From Chrysoperla carnea (lineage: Eukaryota; Arthropoda; Insecta; Neuroptera; Chrysopidae), in NCBI RefSeq assembly GCF_905475395.1, contig NC_058341.1, positions 65,603,501 to 65,667,500 on the forward strand: a stretch of 64,000 nucleotides of DNA, in the 5' to 3' direction. This document shows, piece by piece, positions 31,497 through 44,700 of the stretch; the first letter of the stretch is position 1, and each line of letters begins with the position of its first letter. A program made the position numbers and the translations under genes. The notes under the pieces are model-generated. The model had not been told where the DNA came from, did not search any database, and saw nothing but the letters and a program-made list of their open reading frames with translations.

Positions 31497-31824
31497 GAGA
31501 GAGAGAGAATTAATAAGAAAAATTTGATGAAGCCTACAGTAATTTATTTTTCGCACATGTGAAATGTTTTAAATTTTTCTTATTAATTCTGAAAAACTAA
31601 ATTTCATAAAATCTCTCATTAATTCTAAAAAAGTCTTCTAGAAAGAGTCGCAATGCATTACCATTTTCTGTCATTAAATGATTGATTAATACTTTATTTG
31701 ATATTTTCAGATTTTTTCAGAGATAGTTTTACTTCACATATTCTTTTTCTGAATTTCAAACTAAATATTATGACTTACAGAACAGATTTATTTCCACAAG
31801 GGCCGCCCTAGGACCGGTTTGATA

Positions 31825-32088
31825 TGCCGCTCATTAGCTCAATTGGTTAAGGCGTAACCAATTCCGTCCGCAGTATGCTTAGGGTAGCTACCGGGTTTGA
31901 TTCCCGCCGTCGCAACAAAATTAATTTAATTAATAGTTTTGATGGGCTGGTGTAGTGCATGATACATGCATGAAGGAGGTGCACTCAGCCTCTGAAATTA
32001 AGGAGTTGATAAATGAAATTACCAGCGGAAAAGTATCACAATGGGCTCTATAGCCTAGGTGTATAGCCCAATATAACCTAATCTAACG
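31825..32088 (+). repeat. tRNA-derived SINE
   Basis: The head resembles a tRNA: A box TAGCTCAATTGGTTAAGGCG (31838-31857) and B box GGGTTTGATTCCCGC (31892-31906). The cloverleaf is not intact, so this is not a working tRNA gene. A non-tRNA body with a TGCATGAAGGAGGTGCACTCAG-like stretch follows, and the end CCTAATCTAACG is near 32088. No poly(A) tail or clear target duplication. Confidence 0.7.
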
Positions 32089-32092
32089 TAGT

Positions 32093-32240
32093 ATATATGA
32101 AATATATCAAGGTATATTAAGTTAAGTCCCAAGGCCTAAAAATATTGATGCTATGATCAAAATTTTGGTGTAGGTAGGTGTTCATAAAATCATCAAATTA
32201 ATCCTTTTCCGACTGTCTGTCTGTGAACACGATACTACAC
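32093..32240 (-). repeat. Dispersed repeat related (inverted) to 51640-51920
   Basis: The sequence from TATATCAAGGTATATTA through AATATTGATGCTATGATCAAAATTTTGGTG to GACTGTCTGTCTGTG matches the reverse complement of the repeat that follows the tandem duplication near 51.8 kb. Confidence 0.75.
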
Positions 32241-32733
32241 GATATTCACTTGTTTTTTTAAATAATCAATAGTATTTATCGGTAAAAACTAATATTGATA
32301 AAAGCTAATTGATTTATTAAAAAGTTAACATTGCGGTAAATTAAAAAGTAAATTCAATCATTAGATTATTCAATGTATTTTAATGAAAAAATTCGTATTG
32401 CCCTTGAATTGGTTCGCTTTTAAAACTTTGATGTTCCGAAATTTTTACGTCATAAAACGTCATTAATTTCCTTAGAGTACTGCGGCAGTTTACTGGTAGT
32501 CTATATCTGAACGAATTTCTGAACTATTCAGGGCTCCTACTGGAGAGTATATCAGAACGCAGCCATTATCTTTAACCTATATTTACGTTATTAAAATGAC
32601 AAAATAGAAGAGTAAGGTTGTGGTTAACAATACAAAAACAACGCATTAAATATTATATCAAAATCAAACCAATTATGAAGGCTTAATGTTATAAATTTAA
32701 TAATATTTTGTTGTAAATGAAGTAACTATTATA

Positions 32734-35700
32734 ATGTCGAGTGGAGGAACAAATGTACCAGTTTCAAAAATTATTAAAAATAAAAGCGAATTTGAAGATG
32801 AACCTAAGAAAAAATCAAGAGAAGATTGGCGCAAAGCAAAAGAATTAGACGAAGCTAGAAAAGCAGGTACCGCACCAGCAGCTGTTGATGAAGAAGGGAA
32901 GGATATCAATCCACATATTCCACAATATATATCAACAGCACCTTGGTATTACGGTACTTCTGGTCCAACATTAAAACATCAAAGACCTCAACCAGAAAAA
33001 GAAAGACAATTTTCGCATCTTGATGAATGGTACAATCGAGGTGTTGATCTGGTAAGTGTAATTTAACCATTTAGTTCAGTCTGTAGAATACACAATTGAA
33101 AATAAAAATATTGATTAGAAAATTTTAATGGCAATCTTTACCCCAATGTAATGGAGGCTTTGATAATACAAAAAATTTTCAACTTTGAAAGTCTGCATGG
33201 ACGTTTTTTGGTAGTTCAAAGCTTTCAATTAAAATTTTATTCGATCATTGTCATTACGTTTCGGCTTAATTCAGATAAGTGCAGACAATGCGGTTTGTTG
33301 TTTTCAATTTGACGTTCATAAAAATATATATAACTAAATTGTAATTCACATTTCATCCCATTTGCTCCACTTTGCCTTAGTGAAAATGTGGTTACTTTAG
33401 TTAAAATGTTATTAATGTAATCTAAGCCTCATCGAAAGTGGTTTTTGCCTAATTATACCTTGGAAAACATTAAGATAAAAACTTATTCAAACGAAATTTG
33501 TAGTTTACATAATTTTACGCATTGCATTCCCAAAGTGGACCATATGGACCCCCAGGGCCTCAAAAAAATAATTAGAGGCTTGTGAGATGTAAATGGGCGT
33601 TCACCATAGTTATTCTCATTTAAGCAGATTTCGACTTCCATTGCACTTTTCATTAATAGAAATAACTCGCACTAAAAGATAATTTTTTGCTTAATTTTTA
33701 CCTGACGACGATTTATTAATGAATTTTTCCAGTTTCCTAATTTGTCGCAATTAAACTGCCAGAAAGATGACGTTTTAACTTAAGTTCAATATTTAAATCC
33801 CTTCTTTGCAGACTTTGAAATAAGGTAATACCACAATGGATAATCAAGGTACACTTTAGAAATGTGAATCAGCTATTCTGGCTTCAAAAAGATATACCTG
33901 AAGCTTTTTCTGCATTATGGAATATAGCCAAAAAGTATATAATTACTTTCCCATCTTCGTATCTGGTGGAAAAAAATGACCTCAAATATTGACAATTATT
34001 TATCAAAGTCCATCCCTGTCACTAAAAAAACTAATTTTTACTTATTATTATTTAATTATTTATTTATACTGTGATATTAACTTCTATGGTCATTTACACA
34101 GTTTAAATGATATATTATGATTATGTGATTAATACATAAGTACTTAATTTTATTTTTAATCGAGGGAATAAAACAGTCTAACCAAGAAATTGATTCCTCG
34201 TGGGTTGATTTTTATGAGAGCCGGTGGAGTGTACTCAACAAATACATATATATGCGTACTTTCGATTTACGCCCTTGCGGTGGGACGGGAGTCCCCTACT
34301 TCGGAACACCACATTCTCTTTATTTAACATTTTTAAAAAGTATTGAATTTTATATTTTGGACAATTCTTTTTTAAAATGTTAAATAAAGAGAATGTAGAG
34401 TCCGAAAGTAAAGGACTTCCATCCCACCGTATAGAGTAAATCGATACAGCACAAGTACGTATGTATATGACTTTGTTGAGTATACTCAGACAAAAATTTT
34501 CCACTGCCTCCCACAGAAAACAACTGACGAGGAGTCGATTCCTTGGTCAAATACTTCATTTTCTACAGTATTTGGTTTCAGTCTCATTAACAAATGTATA
34601 AAAATTAAATGTTAAATTTTACATCTCACTACAGCTAGAAATCAATCAAAACACATTTGAATTTGATGAATTTTCAAAAATGCAATATTAGCTAACCAGG
34701 GGGTCCACAAAAAATTGAAAAACGGAGCAAGTGATCCACGAGACAAAAAAGTTTGAGGACCTCTGGACTCTAACTCAATAAATGGCAAAGTTATTACAGT
34801 TCGAGGTTTATCCAAAACTTTCAGTTTTTTGAAATAACGAATATTACTGTTAATTTCTTGTAAAAATTGCGAGAACAATCATTTTATAAAAAATCCATCG
34901 CAAGAAATTTTCGTTGATAACATTCTTATTCGTATTTTGTTCCAAAAAATTCCGTTTTCAAATCGGTATCAAATATAACTTTTTCTGTTAAATAATTTAA
35001 TGTAATTCAGAATATTTGTTAATCTTAAAATATAATTAAAATTTTTGTAGTTTTATATCAGAATCACCGACGCCTTGACGAAGTATGCACGACATTGAGA
35101 ACGATAGTTTCACTGTTCTACAGAATCATTTCTTCGTTGGACATTTGAGCTTACAAGTCAGTTCAGTTTGTCAGGATTATATCGTAACTTCGGTTTTATT
35201 GACTGAGAGCGATCATTTTACATTTTTCGGTCTCAAATACTCAAAGAGTGATATTCGGTAGCATCTAATGTTGTTGGCAACGCTGGATGTTGCCGGAAAC
35301 CGTATGGGTCCAACTTTTGTATACCCCCCCTCCCACAAAAACATCAAATGTCAATTTTTTGAACCTGGATCATTTCACGTAAAAAAGAGCTTTTTGACTT
35401 TTTTTTGTAGTTTTCCGTTTTCGAGATATTAGAAGTTATAGTTTGGAAAAACTCCAAAAAGACAATTTTAAAAGCTGAAAAAATTAGATTTTGAGCTTAT
35501 CATAATAAAATAATGTTCGAACATCCTTTAATGAAGTTCTGAAGAGTAATTACAGGTTACTTCATTCTACAGCCTTATTTTATTCTTTTCAATTCTAAAA
35601 ATTTGTGGGGTTTTAGATACCAAAAACCCCACATTCTACGCCCATGAATTGATAATTCTTATAAGGTTGATATGAGTTGTTTTGTATGAAAAACAGTGTT

Positions 35701-38700
35701 ACCGGACCAAATTCAATCAACAACGCGCTATCCGTTGAAAGACGATTGAAAAATTGCAACTTCAAGAGCGTATAGCGCCAAAACGGAGCAACTTTTACTG
35801 GGCAAGTTTAACCAAATCGACTTATTTTGAGCTAAACAATATGTGATAGAGCGAGTTATTTAACGAAACTTTCCGAATTCTTAATCGAGATGTCATTTAG
35901 ATAATTTATTACCAACGCTGTAACTCTGTATTAATAACTTTTGTACGTATAGGTTAATTTTTAACGATGCTTCAGTCCAAAATAACAATATAAATTTATT
36001 TCTTTTACAATTTAGTCCAAGACAGCCACAAAATATCGTAAAGGTGCTTGCGAAAATTGTGGAGCCGTAACACATAAACGTAAAGATTGCATGGAAAGAC
36101 CACGAAAAATTGGAGCCAAATTTACGGGAGCACATATAGCACCGGATGAGTTTGTCCAACCAGATTTATCTGTCAGCTATGACGGAAAACGAGATAGATG
36201 GAGTGGATACGATCCCTCTGAACATAAATCGATTATCGAAGAATTTCAAAAATTAGAAGAAGCTAAGCGTCAAATTCGTGCTGATAAATTAAGTGCAGAT
36301 GATGTTGCTGTAGAAGCGGATGAAGATAATGAGGATGAAGATAAATATGTTGATGAAGTAGACATGCCAGGTACTAAAGTCGATAGTAAACAGCGAATTA
36401 CTGTTCGTAATCTTCGAATACGTGAAGATACTGCCAAATATTTACGAAATTTGGATCCAAATTCAGCTTATTATGATCCAAAAACAAGATCGATGCGAGA
36501 TAATCCATTAGCAGGCACTGGTAAAGAATACGAGTGAGTTTTTTTAGAATTAATATTTAACACTTCAATTTAACTAGAAATTGCAAATAAAAGAAAGTAA
36601 AATTCTAACGTGCAGTAGATATTTCTGATAATATTAGTCCCTGAGCGTCATTTTTACTACTATTTAATCTCAAAATTGTTTCCATTTTAATCTATAATGG
36701 CTCATAGCTCGTTTTGCAGCTAACCAATCAAAAAATAATTTAAATAAAAGTTGCAAAGTTTGATGAAGGAACATCATGATCTGACATGAGATTGGATTTA
36801 GTTCTTCGGATTTCTTTTGAACAATTGCCTGTGTACATGACTTTGACCTACAATTATGGATAAACTTTAAGAGTATTTTCTTTCGATTAAATGCAATAAT
36901 CATATATTTTTAAATCACATTTCCTCCGAAAGCTAACGTTTTTCGAAAAAATGTTAAAAAAAAATTGTTAGTTTTTTAGATGACCGAGCTTTACTCGGTA
37001 TTTTTTGAGTTAAAAAGATATAAATTTTATGACTAATATAAGAGCTATTTAAAATGTCTCCACACAAATACCAATTTGAATGTCCCGGTAATGTACTTTA
37101 TTTTGTCACCAATAGATGTCAGGTTGAGTCATATTTTACAGTCAATATTTCAGTTTTCCCAAAACATGGATAAAAAAAATTTTTATAATGTAGTTAAAAT
37201 TCTTGTTATTTTTGGAGTCGGTGTCAGCCAAGGAAACAACTCTGACAGAACAGTTTGCTACATTAGCTTGGCAGACACCGACTCCAAAAAGAACAAGAAT
37301 TATAACTACATTATACTATCGTTATTTTTTACTTTTTAGTGCGTATTAATTTATTTTGGAAATATTTTTCTTTTGAAGTCGGTTTTCTTTTTGTTAAAAG
37401 TTTTTTTTTTTATTTTGTGATTTTTAGTGAATCTGAAGTACACTAACTAACTGAAATCCGTTGGCCTGATACTGAGTTATTTGTCCTCTTGTCGTGCATA
37501 CTTGCTGCAATTTTAAGACTTTTATAGTTTTCTCATGGATGCCGTCAAAACTAGACCAAAATGAAATGGGACCACACGGGAAGAACCAGCTTTCAAACAG
37601 ATAAAGAATCATCGGTTCACCCAGTCAAAAGTTCTGTGGTAACAAACATTAAAAAAAAAAAAAAAACAGTCGAATTGATAACCTCCTCCGTTTTTGTTTG
37701 AAGTCGGTTAAAAAGACGTTTTCAAAAAAATGAAACCTAGCTAAAATCGTTAGAACCGTTTCCGAGATTGCTGATACATATCGTTAGGCCCTGGACGGCG
37801 TTATCCTTAAAATCGCACCAGATCAATCATATTTTATTATTATTAAGTAATATATTATTTATGTAACCTAAATTAACTAATTGTAAACAAGTATTATTTT
37901 GATTATTTAGCGTCAGCAAAATTAATATTTAATTTTTACGTCACAATATTTAATATTTTGAACCTAAAAGTTTTGTATTTGAAGGCATCGCTAAATGATC
38001 AGAATTATACAGTATTATACAAACGTAAAACATCATACAGTTATTATTTGACATTAGAATTGGGATCAATTAATTACGCTTCAGTAATCCTTACTACGAT
38101 TTCAAAGTAAATAATTAATCATCAAGAAATACAATTTCAAAATAAACAACTTACTAGTATTAAACGGAATTCAGTGTTTGTGTTAATTTATCCTCAAGGA
38201 TTTTACCAATCTTTTCCTTGTAAAATAATTGAAATTGGTTGGTAGCAGCATCTTCCCTGAACCAATTTGGGTACACGACAGAATTCAAGACCCTAACCCA
38301 AAGCAGTACCGTAACAATACATTTCAATTTGGTGGCGGATTGCACAAATTAGCAAGGAGTAACATTCACTAGCTAATTCTTACTGATGATGACTACTTGG
38401 TAGTCGAAAATACGTGTTTTAAAAATACAAAAAACTGATCTAGGAAATTGGGGCAAAAAATCGAAATTTATTTCGACATATCCTAGAGTTCTCATTTATT
38501 ATCTTCGATAATATTTATATTTAGCTAGTTGCCTATATTTGTTTAAGCTGAACAGCTGTGTGAAAAATTGTATGAATTTGTTATTTTTACAGGGCCGAAT
38601 ATGGTGGAGAAAATTATGTACGTTTTTCTGGTGATACACAAAAACATGCTCAAGCTCAATTATTTGCTTGGGAAGCATATGGTAAAGGAGTAGATGTTCA

Positions 38701-41700
38701 TCTATTAGCTGAACCTACAAAATTGGAAAAATTACAACAAGAGTATGACAAAAAGAAAGAACAGTTTAAATCAAAAGTGCATGAGAGTGTACTAGAACGT
38801 TATGGTGGCGAAGAACACTTAAAAGTTCCACCAAAAACATTACTTTTAGCACAGAGCGAAGAGTATGTAGAATATTCTAGATATGGCAAGATTATTAAAG
38901 GTAAAGAGAAGAATATTATTCGATCGAAATATGAAGAAGATGTGTTTCCAAGTAATCATTCTAGCGTGTGGGGATCTTTTTGGAAAAATGGAAAATGGGG
39001 ATACAAATGTTGTCATTCGTTCATAAAGGTATGTACTCATGTTTTCAAAGAAAATGTATTTCTGTTCAAAATTTAGGCGGAAGGATTTGACATTTCAAAT
39101 CATTCGTTACAATAAAGCGATCCGTTATAATAGGTCAAGAGCCATTCCATTAATATTCGGCAAAATTTAAGCTGCGTACACACGGGGATAGAAAACTAGC
39201 GTATAGTTTTTCCTTTAGGATAGAAAAATCGCTTATCTGTTCACATGAGCTCTAGTTATCTTTGTATGAGTGTGAATGGTGGGTACTTCGAACCATTATT
39301 ATAACTTTATTTTGTTCCAAAAATTGGGGAAAACGGCCAAATAAATATATTTATATGCTAATTAACAATATCTTGAAACTAATTGATTTTATAAAAAAAA
39401 ATTTCAACCGAAACTTGTTGGAAAATTTGTTTCCTAAAAAAAATGTAGAGTGAACAATTTCGATATCTTAAGCCGTTTTCAAAACGATCAAATTTTTTTT
39501 CGTTAATTATCCAATCATTATCCTCGAATTATGTGTAAAAAGTCCTGAATTTTGTTACTGGGGGATTTTTAGGTCCTTGATTGCGAATGATAAAAAAGAT
39601 CCATAACGCACCTCATAAAAACACATAAAAACAGCGCCGGTATAAATAATTAGTGTTGTTAAGTCTATTTTTATCTAAAAAATACCTTAATAAAATGTAA
39701 ATAATTTTTCGAAACTTAATTTTTGTTTCAATCTTGCTGCTACCAAAAATTCTAATTGCAAATTCTGAATAATCGATGTTTATGAAAAGCACCTTTTTTG
39801 TAGTAAACAGTAAACTTCATCAAAATTCCATATTTTAAATCCTTTATCTCCATGGGCGTAAAAATTAGGGGCTAAAAATTAGCTATCAAAACCTCACATT
39901 TTATGCCCATGAATTGATATTACTTATAAACTTGATATGATTAATTTTTGTATGAAAAATAGTGTCACTACACCAAATTTTATCAAAATTGCGCTATTCA
40001 TTCTAAACTTATGGAAGAAAAACTATTTCAAAATTCAACTTTTATTAGGGCATGTTTAGCCGAATAGGCTTATTTTGAGCTAAGCTCTATGTAGTAGAGC
40101 GTTGTAAATACATTTCAGGGACACCTGTATATTAAAATTCAAATTTTTATTTAAAATTAGACTGTGTTAAAAAAACTATTTTCTTCATTGTCTGCTAACC
40201 TAATAATCCAGTCAAAATAAACATTTGACTTAGGAAAAATTCGCATAGAACTGAAAATTGCCAGAGACGTTAAATACATCATTATAAATGAAATATCAAA
40301 AATCCCCTTCGATCCTACTTCTGCAAAAAATTTTATTCAAGGTCAAAAGTATAAAATTAAGGTTTTTTCCATTTTTCTCGAAAACAGTAAGTATTATCGT
40401 AAAAATAGGTCGGACAAAAGTTGTAGATCATACAATTCTCTACAAAAATGGTCCAGTTACTTTTTCTTTTACGACTCACCATTCGTGAGATATCGCGGTT
40501 TTAATCTTTAGAAAATTCATATTCATCAATTATTTCTTCGTCTTCATTCTCTTCTTCTTGGAGAATTTCTGTTCGCTGTTCTAAGAAAAGGGATGCATCA
40601 ATTGTCTCTTCATTAATATCATAAATATCTTCATCTGTTGTATTTGTTTCAATATTGGAGCAAGTCTGACCCTGACAATTGATGCATACTGGCGAACAAA
40701 ATAATCCTACTTTTTGACAGCCACATTTCTTACTACAATCCGTCTTGCATTTACAAAAAATAGTATTAAGTAGTTTTTCTGGAGCAGGCGGGAGTAAAGT
40801 TTTAATTGGCTCCAAATAGTTGTCTGTTAATTTCCAACCCCATTCTTCTGGGTCCAGCTCATTGCCTAGCCACACTTGAACTTGATAATACACACGATAC
40901 AAGTGTTGAAAGGCAGAAGCAGATGTTGGAGGCAGACAAGACAACTGTACTGTTTTATTGTTCCATGCAGATTTTACAAACTTCAAATATCTATATTTGT
41001 CTATGGAATCAATTTTTTTTGGAGCACCATACATTGCAAGAAGAAAACGAATTCCATTTGTAACGATGTCGAGTGGAGAAGAGTCAATCTTTGTGAATAC
41101 TCCTAAGTTATGACTTATTTTTTTTTATTTTGACTGGATTATAACTAATCTATCTCAATTTAACGATCGATTTAGATTTAAAATCTCTAATAAATAAAAA
41201 TACCCAAACATACCTAGAAAATGATAGCGGTTTTTATTGTTCTGAATGCTATATTCACTGTTTTTGCTAGCTCGTGACTTTGATAGAAGGGGAAGAAATC
41301 TTAGCTTTATGTAGCATTATTTTCCCATATATTGTTTTGTTTAGAATGTCTGTTATCTCCATTTTTGGAAAATACGTTCTCCATTTTTGGAAACTGCGTA
41401 TAGACGCAAAGATTATTTAAAAATGAAAAATTAAAGTATAATTTCTCGTGGGTTACGAAACTTGATTCGGTAAATAATTTCTATGCAAATATTCCCCCCT
41501 ATCGAAAGTATTCGTTCTTGTTCTAAATTTTAATTAAATATAAAATCTTAAGAATTTTCATTAAATTTTTTCATTAATTTTAGAATTCATATTGTCTTGG
41601 AGAAGCTGGCAAGGAATCCAATGAATTACAAACAGAACCATCAACTAATGCATTAATTGTTGACGAAAGGGAAAAACCTACACTAGCGCATTCTTCAAAC

Positions 41701-44700
41701 TCGAGTAATGAAAATTCAAATTCTTCAGATCAAGAAACACAAACCAGTGAATCTAAACAATTATCTAAAAAGAAAAAGAAAGATAAAAAGAAAAAGAAGA
41801 AACGAGAAAAAAAGGAGAAGGATAAATTAAAAGAGGTATTATTATTATTATCATTATTCATTTTTCATTTTATTTAAATATATCCCCTTGAGAACTACAA
41901 TAAAAAATATTCAGTTAAATCAATATTAAGTAAAAATGGACGTGTTTGTCCCTAAATTTCATTTTTTAGTTAAACTTCACGTCACTGAGCAATTCTGATT
42001 GTGGATGGTTGTAGCCTTAACGGCTTTGTGTGTCACTTTGATGGTTGCATGTGGATGGTTGTAGGGATGTGAAAGATACGATGGTTGAAATAGTATATTA
42101 CACATCTAGAAAGCAAATGCTCGTCACCCTAGGCTTCGCCTTGGGCTACAATGAACATGAGATCTGAGACATTCTTTACTTTGGCTCTCTAGATGTGTAA
42201 TGAACTATTTTCGATAATATGTTCCTGTTATTCGTCTTTACTATTCTGGACTGCCCTACAATATTCCCAGATTGATCCATAATCCGAAAAGCTCTAAAAT
42301 ATATTAAACTGTTTCAAATGAATTGAAAATGTTTTGATTAGTCTAGAATATTCTGGATAGTTTTAGAAATTTTAAAAATGATCTAGAATTCAAATAATTT
42401 GAAAATATTTTGAGTAGTCTAGAATAATCTGGGTAGTTTTAGAAATTTTAAGAATAATCTAGAATTCGAAAGAGCTCAATTCGAAAAACTTGATTTTTTT
42501 CATCGCTTTCCTCCGAAAATGCTAATGTGAGACTTCAACAGATGCGTAGATCTATTATATGAGATCAACCTTTGCGCACTATCAATATAGTACAAGATCC
42601 GTGTTAAGGTCGACCTTCACCCATCTGTTTACCGAATAAAAGTATTGCGTAAAATTTTTTATGAAATGTAAAATATTAAATTATCCTTGTACTGGGTTGC
42701 CTAAAAAAATATGGTCAAGAATACTTTGAATAAAAATAACAAAACTTACAAACTTTATGTTTTGACCGATATGTCGTGAATAATCTATACCATCGTATTT
42801 GCAATAAAATTATCTTTATTTTGATATACGGGCAAATGAATTAACAGATGAACTTATTTACTATTATGTGAACGAAAAGAGACAGACTCCTCAGATGCTG
42901 TATTTTTTTGATGGCTTTTACTTTCGAATGTACCAAAATTCTTTAGATATGCAAGTCAGTGAAAAATTTCAAGAAATTTTACCCTTGGTATTTTCACCAA
43001 AAGTAATCTTGACCACATTTTTTTAGGAAACCCATTACAGGGATATTTGTTAATAATTTACATTTCATAAAAATAACTTTTATTCGGTAAGCAGATGAGT
43101 AATGGTCGACCCTAATTCGGATCTTGACCAATATACAGTGCGTTCATTTTATAAGTATCCACCCTTAATAACTCTTAACCTGATGTTATTATTGTTTTGT
43201 TGTGGAATTCATACCTTCCATCTTCTGTGTAGTCTATCTTAGGAACCAATCGATCGATTTCATTTTTTTTTCAATCATGGTTGAAGAAACAATTGCATGC
43301 CCTTTCAAATGAGGTATCACAAAGTGAGGGTGCAATTTGAAATTTCAAAGTTGGGGTGGTTGGGGGTGAATGGATGAAGCGTAGAATTTTCTAGATACCA
43401 ATTTTGGACTTTCCCGTCGATATCTAAATCGACGTATTTTCACTCAAAATAATAATCACATCAGGTCAAAAGTTATTAAGTGTGGATAACTTCCATCTTC
43501 TGTGCAATCTATTTTAAGAACCAATCGATCGATTTAAAACCTTAAATTCTCTACTAATAAAAAATGTTTACAACTCGTCGACGATGACAGTTCTAAAGAG
43601 GTGGTGCAAATCGGTTTTCATTCTAGCGTTTCTTTCAGTGGTCAGAAACTAAAAAACCATATAAAATTTTGTTAGTAACGTTTTCTATTTGCATTTGTTT
43701 CTATGAAAAAAAGGCGCTTTTAGGTCAAAAAATTACTGTACAAATGGTAATAAAGCCAATTATTTATTTTTCTAACAGTTTTTGGAAATTTCGAAACTAA
43801 GTCGATAGGCCAATTAGTTTTTCAGAATCGTGGGAACCATTAAAATCACATTTCAGGGAAAACGCGTTAAAAAATATTTTTAAATGTATATTAGATTGGT
43901 TATGTAAAAAGCTTGGGTTCGATTACCGAACTTTGTGTAATCAGTCCATTTATCTTAAATTTTAAGAATATATTATTTTAAGAGAATAATATATTCTTAA
44001 CATTTAAATTTGCAACGCATTGAAAAATTTTTCGAGAACCGAGAACATTTTTTTTTTTAGGGAAAATATTGTTTAATCATGAAACAATATTTTCCCTAAC
44101 AATTAATTGAATCATCAACAATACTTAGCTGTTGTGGACTATCCTTTATATATTATTTCTCCAACATGTGTTTTTCTGTCCATGCCCTTATCTTCCTTAT
44201 TCCGTTATCAAATTCCATGATTTACCTCTCATTTTCGCTTAGGAAAAAAACAGGCTAGACAAATAATTTAAAAAAAAAAGTATCATAAGTGGAAATAACC
44301 AGTGTAATTGACGAACATTTTTCGAATGTAACAGTTTTTGTAGATTTTCTCCTAATAATGAAGACATTTTTAAGAAGTAAAACAATAACTAAAAATATTT
44401 TAAATTATTAAAAAAAAACACTAATTTAAGCCAAATTTTTTATTTTTGTCGGCACTTTTCTACGAAATTTGTTGTTGTTTTTAGTCACGGTTGCGGAGTT
44501 CCTTACGAGTCGAGCTAATTAATTTTATTTCAAAATATATTGTAAACTTAAAATTTATTTTTAGGCTCTGGAAAAGGAGGAAGAAAGCCAAAGAACTGCT
44601 GAAAAACTATTAAAAATGGATGAGCGTAAACGACCTTATAACAGTATGTATGAAGCTAAGAAACCAACTGAAGAAGAATTAGAAGCTTACTATATGAAAC

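Larger units (their letters stand above)
33052..36015 (+). other. Slu7 intron 1
   Basis: Contains a fold-back MITE (about 34218-34510) and a dispersed repeat (about 35610-35870) whose relative is in intron 3. No coding sequence recognised elsewhere. Confidence 0.7.
36534..38592 (+). other. Slu7 intron 2
   Basis: Holds the hairpin at 37187-37312, GAAGTCGGTT stretches at about 37375 and 37700, the LTR fragment and the half palindrome. Acceptor TTTTTACAG ends at 38592. Confidence 0.7.
39029..41583 (+). other. Slu7 intron 3
   Basis: Contains dispersed repeat copy 2 (39845-40090) and the antisense Academ-type fragment (40501-41115). Confidence 0.7.
41836..44564 (+). other. Slu7 intron 4
   Basis: Rich in hairpins: an ACACATCTAGA hairpin (42095-42205), a long fold-back (about 42560-43140), a partial direct repeat (43217 and 43490) and two short palindromes at 43962-44099. 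No coding sequence recognised. Confidence 0.7.

Noticed and set aside
31825..31915. Functional tRNA gene
   Set aside because: A and B boxes are present but the anticodon region is too long, the stems do not pair as a cloverleaf and a SINE-like body follows.
37076..37339. 87-codon open frame
   Set aside because: It spans the hairpin MITE 37187-37312 and intron sequence; no known protein features.
40501..41034. An independent gene nested in Slu7 intron 3
   Set aside because: It lacks a start and an N-terminus and matches only the C-terminal part of an Academ-type transposon protein.
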